A stretch of 64,000 bases of DNA from NCBI RefSeq assembly GCF_022458985.1, contig NC_061775.1:26618319-26682318 (forward strand), in the 5' to 3' direction. Source of the DNA: Mugil cephalus. Taxonomy: Eukaryota; Chordata; Actinopteri; Mugiliformes; Mugilidae. The notes beneath the pieces are model-generated. The model did not search any database, was not told where the DNA came from, and worked only from the letters and a program-made list of their open reading frames with translations. The position numbers were made by a program, and so were the translations under genes. This document shows, piece after piece, positions 32,820 to 46,800 of this stretch (position 1 is the stretch's first letter; every line of letters begins with the position of its first letter).

Positions 32820-35800
32820 ATGTGTGCGGCCAGGTTCAGCGGCTGCCTCAACGGCTGCGCCGAGGAGGCCGCCGGTGGTGCCGGGGGCCCCGCAGGTCCG
32901 GCCACGGCCTCCAGGATGCTGGACTGGACGGAGGCGGGCCCCCGCATCCTCCACAGCCTGGAGATGGGCACGGTGATGACCGTCTACTACCAGAAGAAGT
33001 CCCAGCGGCCCGAGAGGAGGACGTTCCGGATCCGGCAGGACACCAGGCAGATAGTGTGGTACCGAAACCCGGACAAGATAGAAGGAGAGAGTGAGTATCG
33101 CGGCGGGGACGGATGGGCTGAGGCCTGCTTAGAGTTAACGTGTTAGAAGAAGGTCACCGAGATCAGACGCAAGTAACAGATGTTGATGTGACAGTGTCCT
33201 CAGACCAGGTCCAAAAGACGACAGGAAGATTTCATTAAGACGCGCAGAGAGATAAAGACCAGCAGAGCTCAGGTTTCATGTGATATGTGTTGTAGTGTCT
33301 GCACAGAGGATTGTCAGCGAGGCCACAAAGACTCAAAGAGACGATAAAATAAATGCAGGACAATGACTACGGAGACACAAAGTTAATACACAAAGACAAA
33401 GGGTGACTGAAGATGCACAAAGAGGCATGAGACGGCAAGACACTAGGTTAGAGAAAGAGACCACACAGAGACACAGGGTGAATACAAAGGGACTATGAGA
33501 CAGAAAACCAGTGCACAGAGGTACAGAGTCGCTGCTAAGAGACATAACGTGGCTACAAAGCTACAAAAAAAGATTTATGAGATGCACAAAGTGGCATGAA
33601 ATGGCTAATAAGAGACATAAGTCCTATGATGCACGAGGTTAAACAGAAGATGCACAAACTGGCTGCAAAGAGAGATCACGTGACAGTTTAGATATTAAAT
33701 GTGACTACGAAGTATCAGCCACAACATTAAGACCACTGACAGGCAAAATATATACCATTCAGCATTGTTCATTCGTGTAGATGTTTTCTTAGACATGTAG
33801 CGCCCACCTAGGCCAGACCAGGCCCCCCCCCACCCCATAGCAATGACACTTTTTGATGGTAGCAACCATCCCCAGCAGGAGTGGAACAACGCAACTCAAA
33901 AAAACATGAAGATCAGCACAAGGTGTTGACCTGGCCTCCAAATTCACTAGATCCCAAACTGATCAAGGATCCTCTGATGAGTCACCACAAAGGAGAGCTA
34001 CACGATATTAGGAAGGTGGTCATAATGTTATGCCTGACCGGCGTATAGATACAGAGTAACTACACAGAGGTAGAAGATAAAGAGTAGTAGTACACGACTA
34101 CGTGCTGCGTTGGCTACAGTTGGTCATTCTCTGCATCATTTACATAAGCGGAGACCGAACACCGGAGACCGTTTTCTCTACGGCGTGTTCATGTTTTCAG
34201 TCTGGATTCTGACCTTTTAACACCCACTGAACCTAAGACGGGCTACGATTTCATACTTCACAAGAAAAGGCAAATATCAGAGCAGAATCTCCTACGTTTT
34301 TCAGATTTATAATGATTGAGAATACGGTCGATTTCGATGCTGTACCGTTTAGTCGGTGGCGCAATCAGAATTCTCATTTAATTCCTTTGTTGTGAATCCA
34401 ACGCTTTCGTTTTAAGTTTCAATTTTAGATTTTCTCAAACGATTGTAACTCAAGTCGCGGTTTCTTTAATCACGTAGATGCGTCTGAAGTTCTACTCTGT
34501 AATTGCGGGATGACAGCCAGGCCTGTTTTCTATGAAACCGGGTGCGATATGGGTGAAAGCGTAGGAAGGCAGGTATTTGATCTAACAGCGTTGAGCACCC
34601 AGACCTCGGGTTGTGTGAAAGTTGTGTGTTTTTACAGATTGGGTTGAAGTGACCCTTTTAAAGCCAGGTTGGTATCGTTCTGCTGCAAAGATTTTCCCGT
34701 CCTGACCTAAACTTGCAGCTCACTCGAAGGACCGACGGATCAGGACCTCGTGACCTCTGCTTCCTCCGTGTCGACTCTCCAGACGGGATCGTGTGCATGC
34801 TGCTGCCACATGGGTCCACATGGGTCCACATGGGCCAGCCCGCAAGCTTCCTGACTGTCTGCCTGACACGCCACCTTTCTGACTGACTGGTGGCGGGCTG
34901 CTGGAGCGGAGTCAAGTGGCGGTGGTAAACTTAACCCGGCAGCCTCTCGGCCGTGGATTCGGCTTGTTGGAGCAAACGTTCGACCCGTCTGGGGCGTGGA
35001 AGCTATTGTCTGCGCCCTGGATATCTTTTTTTTTTTTTTTTGCAGCCCGAGGGGAGGATTTGTTACAGTGTCTGTTCGCGTTGAGAAAACTTATGGCATT
35101 CAAAACTGGCATGATAGGGTTTCCTTCTGTCTGCCATGTGTTATTCTAAGTCTCAGATTTTATGGTAGCGCGCTGTTTAAAGAAAAAGAACTGCCTTCAT
35201 GAGACGGAAATAGGTTCGCTTAGAAGTCTCCCAACTGAAAGAGAATCAATAAGCACGGGTAGTTTGCATCAAGAAAGTCCAAAGTAGTGCATTTATGGTT
35301 GGAGGTAGTTGGTGTTGCCACAAGCCCCATCTCCACCTCATGAGCACATCAGCAGCTTAGAAGACAACGCCGGCTACTGCAGGATGGTAGAATATGAATT
35401 TAAGTTGCACCTCTAGCAACTGGTAGGTGTCCAACATCTCAGCACTCCTCCTTGACATCATCTCTGCTTGAGCAAACAGTGTAGGATGCATCTAAGAACA
35501 TATGTAGGCTTCATGTTGCCGAGTTGAAGCAGGAGTCAAAGAGACTATCTTCACGACTACATTGATGGAAGTTTGTGGAAGTCCACCACCATCAGAAGCC
35601 TGGTCTTCCTGGTGGTGATTGCGTGTTGTTGATTTGCATGTTTTCTTCTGAACTCGTGCATTGAGGACTCAGGTCCACTACAGATTTCTGTTTATCCGTA
35701 CTAATCCTACAAAAGCTCAACGGTTAGAGGCCCCTGTAGGAAGTGCTGTATCGGTTCTGGGAACGTCGTCAATTTGAGAGCAACCTTTTCTACCCTTTCC

Positions 35801-38800
35801 TGTTTTAAGGCCTCTGCGTAATCTGACCAGTCTAGTCTGTTACACCTCTAGGAACTTGTCCAGCATCTGAACTATCTGCTCCACCTTTATGATTATATGG
35901 CATAGAGTGCCGACTATTACAGTCTGTATGTTTACCTGCATGTGAAATAAAAACTAATTATTGCCCTAATCAGACTTAAACTGGACAACTTAAGTGTCCG
36001 ACTAAAATGTGATTTGGAAATCGATTTTCACCGGCACGTTTCCGCCTTAATCAGACTTTAACTGGAAGTGTTAAACCCCAGAACAAAAACATCCATGAAG
36101 AAGAAGGTAAACAGAGCCGGTAGAAGAAACACCTGAGGGAAAGCGCCAGCTTATCTGCACCAGACGTAGTGCACACATTACTTACGAAATTAAAAAGCTG
36201 AACTATTATCCACCTGGTTTTTGTTTGAAATGCCGGTCTGACACATGAACGGCTTTTGTTTATTATATGACGTAATACGTCAGCCGGAAAGGGGCCGTAT
36301 TAATGTATTAATTCGATTTTCTCCGTAGCCTGTAAACTGGACAAGGAACACATTCAGAACGCTGCATTTTGTGCATAGCTCCATTAAGCTGGAAGTCCAC
36401 CACTGGGAATACGAAGGAAATTAGAGATGTAGAGCATGAGATGCAAACAGAAGTAGTGACATTTTGATGTGCTGTAGTGTTGCCCATCTCCACATCTGAC
36501 AAGCTCGGTCCTCCTGCAGCCGGTTGAAGAAGCTGAATGGTCTTGAAAGCACTGTAGAAGTCAGATAACGTGATTTTCACAGTGGGTTGTGTTTTCTACT
36601 GAAGTGTGGACACTCTGAGAGTTTTAGAGAGGTCAGGGACGTCTGTTCTTTGACATCGGGATCAATGCAGAACCTCTCCCAGATTTGAGGCACCATTTAG
36701 CCTTGAGCACCCTTGTTGTCTCACCTTATTGGTCCAGGTTCTGGTCCAGGTCCTGGCAGGTTGTGATAATCTACAGATACTGTCTGAAGTTTTTCAGGGT
36801 AATGTTGCAATGATGCTAAAGTGTCACTGGCAACCTGGAGTGTTTTCTTTTTTTGCTGCTGTACTAGTTCTGCAGGTTTGATCTCATATTCTCTTTCCCT
36901 CTTTGGGAGTTTTTCCAGTGTGTTTCTGCATGTGTTGTCCAATTTTTCGAAGATATTGTTTTAATCCTGCGTGTTTGCTGTGGTCCACTGCAGCTTTCTG
37001 CACTCCCCCCACTAACCCTACAGTAGCTCAGTGACTAATGGTGCCGTAGGTGCCGTGTCGGTTCAGGGAGCCTCGTCAATTATTTATCCTCCCGTCATAA
37101 ATGACGCCCTTCGCTGATCCGAAGGGCAACAGGAACGAGTCTGAGCGCGCACGTAGCCACAACGATCATCTGCTCGGCTCAATTGCACCAAATCTACACA
37201 TTCCCACAGCACTTTTACACAAACACACACACAGGCTTTCATAACCCACAAACGCCCCTTTACAAACAGCCTCCCACCGGACGAAGCCTCCAGTAGATTC
37301 CAGGAACTCAGTGGGTCTCTCCTCCACTTTATCTCCCACAGCTCTAAGTTTCACCTCCTCCTCCTCCTCTTCCTCCTACACTCTCCATTTTCCTCCTCCA
37401 GCTGTCCTTTCCCACTTTCCTGCCCCCACACATTCACCTAAACACCCGTCTCCTTTTCGTAGTTTTTCGCTGACCTCCCATTTCAGGTCCTGGCTCTGTT
37501 TTCTTTCACTTTCCTTTTGAGTGTGGAGGTCATTCATCTACTGCTGTGGTCTTTTGTTTTTATCACTCATATTTATCTGACTGACCCTTCACCCCCTCCC
37601 ACCCCCTCCTACTTTTCCTTCCCATGTTTTGTTGCCTAATAGTTTTTCTTTGCTTTAAAATAAAGCTGCTTTGCTGCACACACATACACACACATAAACA
37701 GGCTGGGATTCGGTGTTTTTCTTTGAGATGAGCGCCTTGGCAAACAGTGGAGGTATTAAATCCTGAGGCACAGGAAGTGTGGAGTTATCAGGGAGTGTCT
37801 CACTTCCTGTTTCAGATTGAAGGACTAAAAACAAAAGGCCCAGCGTCTTCGGCAGGAAGTGGAGACATGATGGAGCTCAAATGAGGCGCTGGATGCCTGA
37901 GATAATTTAATGCCTGATTACAGTTAATCGTAATGGCTTAAAATATTTTTCTGTTTTTGTTTTTTTTTTGTTTTTTTTATAAACGGTTAAGCTCCCAAAG
38001 TAATTCTTTTATTCCCTTTACCTCCACTAAGCTGGTTCAGGCTGTCAGGGTGAAAATAGCCAAAAGACGAGGAGCTGAAAACGGCAAATATTGCATCTCT
38101 GACGCTTCAAGACAACCAATAATAAACAGGAATGACTTCCCCCGTGATTTGACAAAAAAAAGGCTGAAGGACATGTCATGCACTCAGTCAAACAAAGTCT
38201 ATTTTTATTTCCCGGTAATGGAACATTTGTCCCAAACACTTCAGACAGGTCATGAGAACCAACAGAAGCATTGTCTGTTTCGGCCAAATCACAGGAAGAA
38301 TCTGACACAGTGACCACGTTATCAGACACCAGTGGACGGCTTGCTTTTGATCTCATCTGTCCCAAAATGCATCCCACGGTCTATGACAGTACCTCGTGTA
38401 AAAATATAAAATAGTAGTAGTAAAACAATCTCTTGGAAGTATGTAAAAGTGGGCAAAAGGTACTAGGGATGGGACGCTACATTTCTCAGCTTTTTTAAAG
38501 AAAATGCCATGTGTCTTTCCAGCACTTGTTGCAGGTTGCTGAGTCTGCGTCTTTTGGGGTGAAGTATAGTTATAACTTTTGACCGTTTCAGGCATTTCCA
38601 AGGTTCACTTCCATCCATGCACAGCAATAGAGCTAAAGGAGGCGCTTATTAAAAATTCAGTGGCACCAAAATCTGTGTTGCTTTTCCATCTGGTTACTAC
38701 CGTTGGAGTTGGCGCTTTGATCAGCCCTAGTGTGGACCACAGCACATTGATGATTTATTTGCCGTAAAGACGAGCAGTGGTTTGATCTCATTTTTACCTC

Positions 38801-41800
38801 AGATCCCAGCAACTGAGCCTTCACAAATTATTTTGTCTGCACAAGGCGTCAGGTTTGTTACAGTCTTCAGATGACATAAAATATTTTGAGGTAGCAGCTT
38901 CTCTCTAAGACTCAAAAAACTGAAGCTTTCAAAAGAGGCTAAAATTGCTATTTCTCAAGTGGCCTTTGAGACCCTGACCCTAAATCAATCTGCATCGACC
39001 TCCATTTTAAACAAATGTTCTCTATAGCTTATTTCTGCCTTCATGACAAATGTATGGGGGGGGCTGTTCTATTATATCACGGATTAAACTTGTGCAAAAT
39101 TGCGAGCACTGAGTGACCGTCAACATTCCTGAAGCTTCGTGTATTCGTGTGTTTACTGCAAAGCAACTTTTAGTTTTGGTCACGAGAGGGCTAGAATAAA
39201 AATGAACTGTCGGGTTTTGCAGGGAAAAAGTTTAGACATATCAGTAGATTAAAATCGAAAAATTTAATTTGACTGCCTTTGTTTGGTCCAGTTGTGATGT
39301 ATGTTCACGTTTGCATGTATCAGCATTTTAAAGCATAAGTAGTTTTGTTGTACAGTGCGGAAACTAATAGATTTGAAATCCATCCTTCGGCCAGGCCTCT
39401 CAGACAGAATCCCCTCCGTTTATCCATTTGTCCATTTTCGTAACCTGACCTCCTTCCCCTCTCTCCCCCGTCCTTCACAATTCCTCAGCTCGCTGTAAAC
39501 TGTGCCATCTGGAAGGGAGTGATTTCACCAGCTGTACCAGGAACAGTTTGTTTCTCTGGAAGTTGACTACAATTATCAGCGGCTGGTGGTTTCAGGTCAG
39601 CAGTGCACACAGAGCTACGTCCGCAGACGACGTCCCGGATTTAAAACGGAGACGGACGGCGATGTCTCATAGCGGAGTGTTTTGTGTTGACAGTATCTCA
39701 TCCTGTGAAGTCGCTCCAGCTGACCTTCAAGTTTCCCTCCCCTCACCTCACCCTTCCTGTTCAGTTTACGTCGGGCCGAGGCGGTTTACATGTTTACAGG
39801 ATTAAAAGGCCGCGGTCTTTTGTGTGCGAGTTGTAGGGTGTTAGCAGTCACGGTGAACGAAGTGTGACGTTTGGCGAGCCGTGCTCCTTATTGTCCAACG
39901 TCCAAACTAAATGGCAGGAAATAATAAAAGGGTGAGACCAGAAAAAAAAAAAAAATAAAAAACTAAGTGCAGGTTAGATTGGTTTTGGAGGAAATGACTC
40001 AACTTTCGACTATGAAGCACTTGGTACCTTTAAATCTTTATCAGTCCTGGAGATTGTTGGAAACGGTTTGATTCCAGGACTATTACAACACATGGTTTTA
40101 TATGCAGGTGAAAGAACTTCCTCAGCTTGTTAAATATAGACACAACAGTCTACACACACATATATTTTCTGTTGTATAATTTACTATAGTTCAAGTTTTA
40201 TCCCCATAAACACCACAAAGATTTCAGATTTACACTCTCTGGATCCAGGACAATGTTTTAGTGTTGATAGAAAGCCAAGATGGAGAGAGACAAGGAAAAT
40301 ATACTGAAAGACCATCTTTCACAATAGCGGCTGTGCATTTAGTTTGTTTTATTTTATTTATTTTTTGAATGAATCTGTTAAAACTCAGCTTATTCAAGAG
40401 GCCGTCAGCTTAATGTGACCCAGGACTTGTTGTGTGTTGCTAAAAGAATGAGGTCACGATCGATACAGACCACCTCCACCTCCTCATGTGAGGAATCTGC
40501 TCTCAAATACGTCTTCACGACATACGTCGCTATGCGGATGACGCCCGACTCTACCTGTCCTTGGGTGTTTTGAAAGGCGCCTATAAATGGTCAACACCTT
40601 GTGCTGTTCTTCATGTTTTTTGAGTTGTTCCTGAAGTGTTGTTGTGTCTGTGTGATGCTGCATCCTGCCGCCATCATTGAGTGTCGTTGCTATGGGGTGG
40701 GGGTCCCTGGTCTGGTCTAGGTGGGTGCTACATGTCTAAGTAACCTCCACATGAGTGGATGAATGAATACCAGGTCCAGAAGTTTCCCAGGATAACATTG
40801 TATTGTCACAAACTGTCTGAAGAGCTAGCGGTCTGTGACGTGGACAATATTGTCACGCTTTTATGAATAGAAATGTTCTAACCTTAATCAAGAAGGGTTC
40901 ATTTCGTCAAGTACAGTCAGACAGTGCAGCGTAGTGGCAGCAAATCAGAAAATGCATATACAAGCTACCAAGCTAATTGTTGGGTTAAATCCCAGAATTT
41001 GTGGGTTTTGTCTCTCAGTAGTTTGTGTTCATCGATTAAAAAATGAAACTGCACATCTCCTGTTAGCTGGGAGGCTAGGACGCTAGGAAACCACCGTACA
41101 GAGCTCGCCTTATTCATTCTAGATCGCGGATTTGTGGATTTTAAAGTTTATTATGAGATGAAGATGAAAAACCACTATTTGACATTTGACTTGACCAGCT
41201 TCATCTTTGAGCAGGACGTTTAATGCTAATGTCCTCAAACTTGTACTTACTAATTAGCAACGCTGTAGCTAGTTACCACTGATGGAATCTGCGTATGATA
41301 TCAAACTAGAAAAGTTAATATGCATAAACAGCTGAGTTTCAACCATAAAAATAAGAATAAAATGAAGATTTCTCTCAAACACCCGCTATCATGGTATCAG
41401 TTTTCACAGCGACTAGTGTATTGACCCTTTGCTACCAAGAGATGGCAGATAAAGGCGTCCATTTATGAGGACAATGGGTATAAACGAAGCAGAAAAACAA
41501 ATCCTGAATCTGCTGGAGCTCTGGTGCTCATGTTGCAGCACAAACTATCAAAACTACAACCACAGATGCTCACAGATGCTCGGTGTTTGCCTCGAGCGCT
41601 AAAGCACGGTAATAAATTACACAACGTGGCGTGGAGTGTATGTATCCGTGAAGCGTGAATGAGTTCTCTTTAATATTCATGAACCTTTTCAGGAGGCTGA
41701 TTGTTAGAACTACAGCAGGTTTTTTCTCTTGATTAGGACTCATTGCCGAACCCCGTTTCCATTTGTGCAGAAACCAGCTTCTCTCTTAATCCCGTGCCAG

Positions 41801-43817
41801 ACGTTCTTCTCTTCGTCTCGTCCACATGCGGGACGCTCAGATAGGAACCAGACTTCTCCTCGCGGGAGGATCGTTTACAGCTTCGCTCCGATGTAGAGCC
41901 ACAACGCGGTCCTTTCCCTTTTCCTCCTCCCGTGTGTCTCACCTGTTGAACCTAGAGGAACGTTTTTACGTCAGAAAGGACGAAGCATGCGTTCCGTTTC
42001 TACTTTTTATTCGTCAGAAGCTCCTCAGTGGGAGAAAATAGAGAGCAGGGCTCGTAAAAGTGACGTTCAAGTTGGAGCGTGTGGTCGCCACACAGTGTGT
42101 GTGTGTGTGTGTGTGCGTGTGTGTTATGTGTTTATGTGTGTTCGCACAAGGCATCTGCTATGTCAATAAGCCGGGGTTTTCTTTGTGGGTGTGTCGGAGT
42201 CAGAGTCCAGAGGTTACATCATACTCTGCGGACAGTCGACCGACTTCTTCTCCGTTAACCCTTCACTCTTTACGAGATGCACGGAGGAAGAAAACCTGCC
42301 ACATGTGAACATTAGGACTTTTATTCAGAATGTTTCTCTGCAAAAAAAGGAATTTCAAGACAGCGAAAAATCCTTTAAGAATTAATGTCAAGCAAAAGAA
42401 GTTTTTTTTTTTCTTAATACAAGATGATTTGATTGAATATAAGAATATTTTGCTTCTTTCTAGTGATGCTGTTTTTGTAGTGGAATTACGTCCATCTAAC
42501 TGTTCATCACATGACGAAAACTTCTTTTTTGAACCGATATATTTGTTTTTTGCAAAAGTGCAAATTAGAAACTTATACTTATCACATTTTACTGCAGCGC
42601 TGCAACATCTCTACAAATCAGTGCAACTACCACAACTACACAAGCTGCATTAATGAGGATAAACAATAAAATAAAATACAAAATTATGAAGACAATAAAA
42701 AATAAAAGAAAATAGACATGAAAGGTACTTCCATACAAGGTTAAAAATAGATTTATGATCATATAGAACTGTTTATTTAAACTCATTATAGGGACGTTTT
42801 CTATTGAATTTCTCAGCACTTTTTTTTATGGGGCTTAAGGACAACAGTGTTTGCACAAACATTTCTCTATATTCTTCAAGTATTGCATGCTGATACACTA
42901 GTTTTAGGAAGTTCCCATTATGCTACGATTTCGTATTTAAGGTCTTTGGAGACATTTGTGTCTTAACTAAAGATTCAAAGTAGACAAGTGACAGAGACAG
43001 AGGATGGACAGAATGTTCTCGTATAAAACACATGAATATGTGTTTATTCACTCAGTCAAATCCAAACCATGTAATGCATTTTTTTTTTGTGGTGTAGTGT
43101 GGAAAATCTTCACAGTGAAAATAGTTCATATAAATCACATCTTATCTCTGAGGCTAATGTTCTATGTCTAATGTTCGTTTGACAAAAACCTGATGATTAA
43201 TAAAAAAGATAATTAAAAAAAATATTCAAAAAAAATGAAAACGGACATGAAAGATACAATGAAACAAGTGCTGCGATAAAAGAGACGTTTAGTTAACAAA
43301 TACTAAAAAGACTAAAAATAATAGTAATAAAACAAAGTGGGTAGTAAGAAGTATCACAGACACGTCTGTTTCCACACTAACTACAGAATTTCATCTCTCC
43401 ACTAGAAACACTGTAAGAAATTTAAGTATTTACCCCGTTTTTCTTCTTTCTTTCATCAAACTAACATGTTATTCGTGTCCTGTCAGAGCTTCAATAATCA
43501 CCCAAAACAAATAGTCTTAGATACATATTTATTATCAGAAATATTGGCCCAGGATTGTTGGACTTTGTCACGGGGCCATAAAACACGAATTAAATGACCT
43601 TTTCCTCAGATTTGCATGAGTCTACAGTCAGATTTTAAATAATGTGGAAGGAGTCCAGTAAAAAAACATGAATCTAAACTGCAGCTGGATTCGTACAGAT
43701 TCAGTTCATCTGCTCCTCGTTCGTACGTTCAGCCGAAGATGTTTTCTAGCGTCCTGCCGCGGACAGCTGAAATATTTGGCTTTTTTTTTTTTTTTTTTGG
43801 CCTCACTCTTTCTCACT

Positions 43818-43865
<48 letters not shown>

Positions 43866-46800
43866 CACACAGTTGGTCATTTGTTCGACTCTCCGGCAGC
43901 AGATTTCTGGGAGTTTGTCAGGAAAGCGAACAACGTGCCAAAGTGTGATTTACAGTTGTGCATATTTGTGTTCATGCAACACTATCCTTCCTTCCTCCCC
44001 CCTTCCCTCCCTTCCCTCCCTCCCTCCAGTCGACATTCGGGAGATCAGGGAGCTGCGGTTGGGGAAGGGCTCCCGTGATTTCGAGCGCTACCCGGAGGAG
44101 GCTCGTAAGCTGGACTCCGCCCACTGCTTCATCGTGCTCTACGGCCTCGAGTTTCGCCTCCGGACTCTCAGCGTGGCCGGTCAGTATACGTATCTACTGC
44201 ATCAGTGTGTGTGTGTGTTCGGTTTATTCCCAGTGTGTTTTCTCAGTCCACCGCTGAGGATAAAGGTTAAATACCAAACATCTTTCTTTAATTTGGTCTG
44301 ATTCTCAGCTTTATTCCTCTTAAAGGAACTCAAAGGTTTGAGATTTTCATCATCGCTGACGTCCATTACGCTCACATTACGTCTACATACAGACAAAAAG
44401 TGCGATAAATCAGAGTTTTGAGAGGTTGGATTATAAAGAACCAGCTAAAATCCACAGGAACAAGCATTTTAAAAGTGAATATTTGTTAAACTTGATCAGA
44501 GAAACAAGTTAACACATCAAACTAACGACATCAGGTTTGTTCCTTTCAGGAGGAACACAACTTCAACTTTTACCCACAAAGATGAGATAAGACTTTATTT
44601 ATCCCCCTGAAGAAATGAATGTGTTACAGACACAGGGAGCAACAGCAAAAAACAAAGAAAGAAAAACTGAATTAGGCAAAACAAGAGAAACTATATAAAA
44701 GTATATATGTTAAAGGTACAACATGTATTTACATATACTATCTACAATAGTTAAATACTTTTAAAATGTACCATTGAACAACAAGTTAGGACAAAAATGC
44801 ATTTAACTTTTCACTTTTTATTGTGCAAAAGCACCTTTTAACATTTGTAGACAGTCTTTAGTTGTACAATAACATTTAAACTGTTCACATTCTGCACAAA
44901 AAACAACAAGTGAGTAGTTGTACAGTGGGTAAATATAACATATTTAATATGTGCATGAGAAAAAAGTTTGTTGTTAAAGTTTGATGTGTTAAAATAAAGA
45001 TATTAAAGATAAAAATAAATAAAAATGCAAGAAAAAAAGAATAATAAAGGAGCTCGACATAAATTAAAACAATTCACACGTCTGCAAGAATTGAACTTTA
45101 TTCTCTACTCAAATTTATCATGAGTCTGATTATAAACGAATCCTTTGACTCCCATTTAAAATCAGAAGATGCTGATGTATAATGTGTATATCTACACGTT
45201 TTATAGGTTTTAGTCAAAAGATAAAATAAGATAAATCAGGATCATATATTTCCTGTAAACTCAAACCAGCTTCCACTTTATTTCGACGCCATTTGATTTT
45301 GAAGACTTTGTCCTTTTTAAATATTCAAGCAGCTAAATAACAGATTAAATGTCTGTGCAGCGTTCAGCGAGGAGGAGGTCAACATGTGGATCACAGGACT
45401 CAACTGGCTGATGATGGACACACAGAAAGCTCCAGCTCCACAGCAGACTGACAGGTGAGCGGCACTCGATGCACAAGTGGAGGAAAAGGACGTTTTATTT
45501 CTCTGGGAATATATCGTATCATCACTGGGAGGGACAGAAACACAAGGCAGGAAGTCGGATCAGAATCATCCTCATGGCTCATGGCTGCTGTTACCACTGA
45601 ACTCTATGTGTGTCTGATTATATCTGATCGGATCCATCAAAAACAGTCGACTTTCCATCTGATCTTTGAGAGAATCCTTTTCCTTCTGCCTCAGTTTTCT
45701 CTGTTGCTGCTGTTTTCTTTCCCGTGCCACATGTCACACGGACTAATTTAGCAGGAAGAAGCAGGTAAAAAGACGTATATTTAGCCTGAGGTTGGTGGAG
45801 ACCAAATCTGAGATAAAAATATAACGAATAGTGGACGTAAACAGAAGAAGTGCACAGCTTAGCCCCCTCCAGGATGTGAGCAAATGTAGCGCAACAACAA
45901 ACACAAGTTCCATCAGTAACTATTAAAAACTGACTTTTACTCTCAACACAATAATTGTTTGCTCTCAAATATTGTTGCAAATAAGTTGCACAGATTATAC
46001 ACGTGGTTGCAGTTTGAAGCCCTGACAAATATGACTTAATTACTTGAATTAAATTAATATTAATGAGTTGAATGGATTTGATAAGGACGCACTGAAGAGG
46101 TGAAGGGAAACGGACATGATCATATTTAAGTGATCATATATAATTAAGGGTATTTTAGGCCTAACGATGCCAGTGTTTCTCACATATTGCATGGCAGTAC
46201 ATTAGCTTTAGGAAGTTAGCATTAAGCTACAGTTAACGGAGCAACATGAGCATCTTTAAACACACTTAAACACTGATTGTAGGAGATTTGTGCTTTAACT
46301 AAAGGTTCAGAGTAGATAAATGACAGAGACGGAGCGTGGACGGGGATTTTCCCGTGTAAGACAGAGTAAAGCCGGGATGAATATTTGTGTATCCGCTCAT
46401 AAACAACCGTAGTCAAATCGAAACGGTTTTATTTATGTTTTCGTGGTGTGTAGTGAAGTGTGTTGATGGTTTACATCCTAGATTTTCATCCCTCTCTTTT
46501 GTTTTGGCATCTGTACGTGAAGGCAGCTACTGTGACCGTGGAAAAAACCCTTAGTTTTAACAGTGTCTGGTCTTTATACACTGAAAGAGTCCAGGGCTCC
46601 TGATGACGTGAGCTAAGAGACGATTAAATCAACTTTTATTTATCTGATCTCTTTCAAAATGAAGTCTGTGATATTTATCTGTTTCATTAACGGTTAATCC
46701 ACTAAACTCATCCGTTAAAAGCGTAAACATTAAATTAAATCCAGTGCAGTGAAGTAAAAAAAAAGGTGTCGCTGAAGTCATTACGGCTCTTTAACGTGGG

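Larger units (their letters stand above)
33091..44029 (+). other. plcg1 intron 1 (10.9 kb), repeat-rich
   Basis: Contains a degenerate minisatellite (33320-33682), a Tc1-like short element (33711-34047), a triplicated tgggtccaca motif (34806-34835), a - strand LINE relic (about 35300-37090), an RT-bearing fragment (40410-40590), a Tc1 fragment (40590-40800), (GT)n (42095-42125), a dispersed repeat copy (42830-43105) and (AC)n (43820-43871). No coding exon of another gene recognised. Confidence 0.65.

Noticed and set aside
43668..44078. Frame with a Thr-His run before plcg1 exon 2
   Set aside because: The run is translated (AC)n; the true exon begins only at 44030 in another frame.
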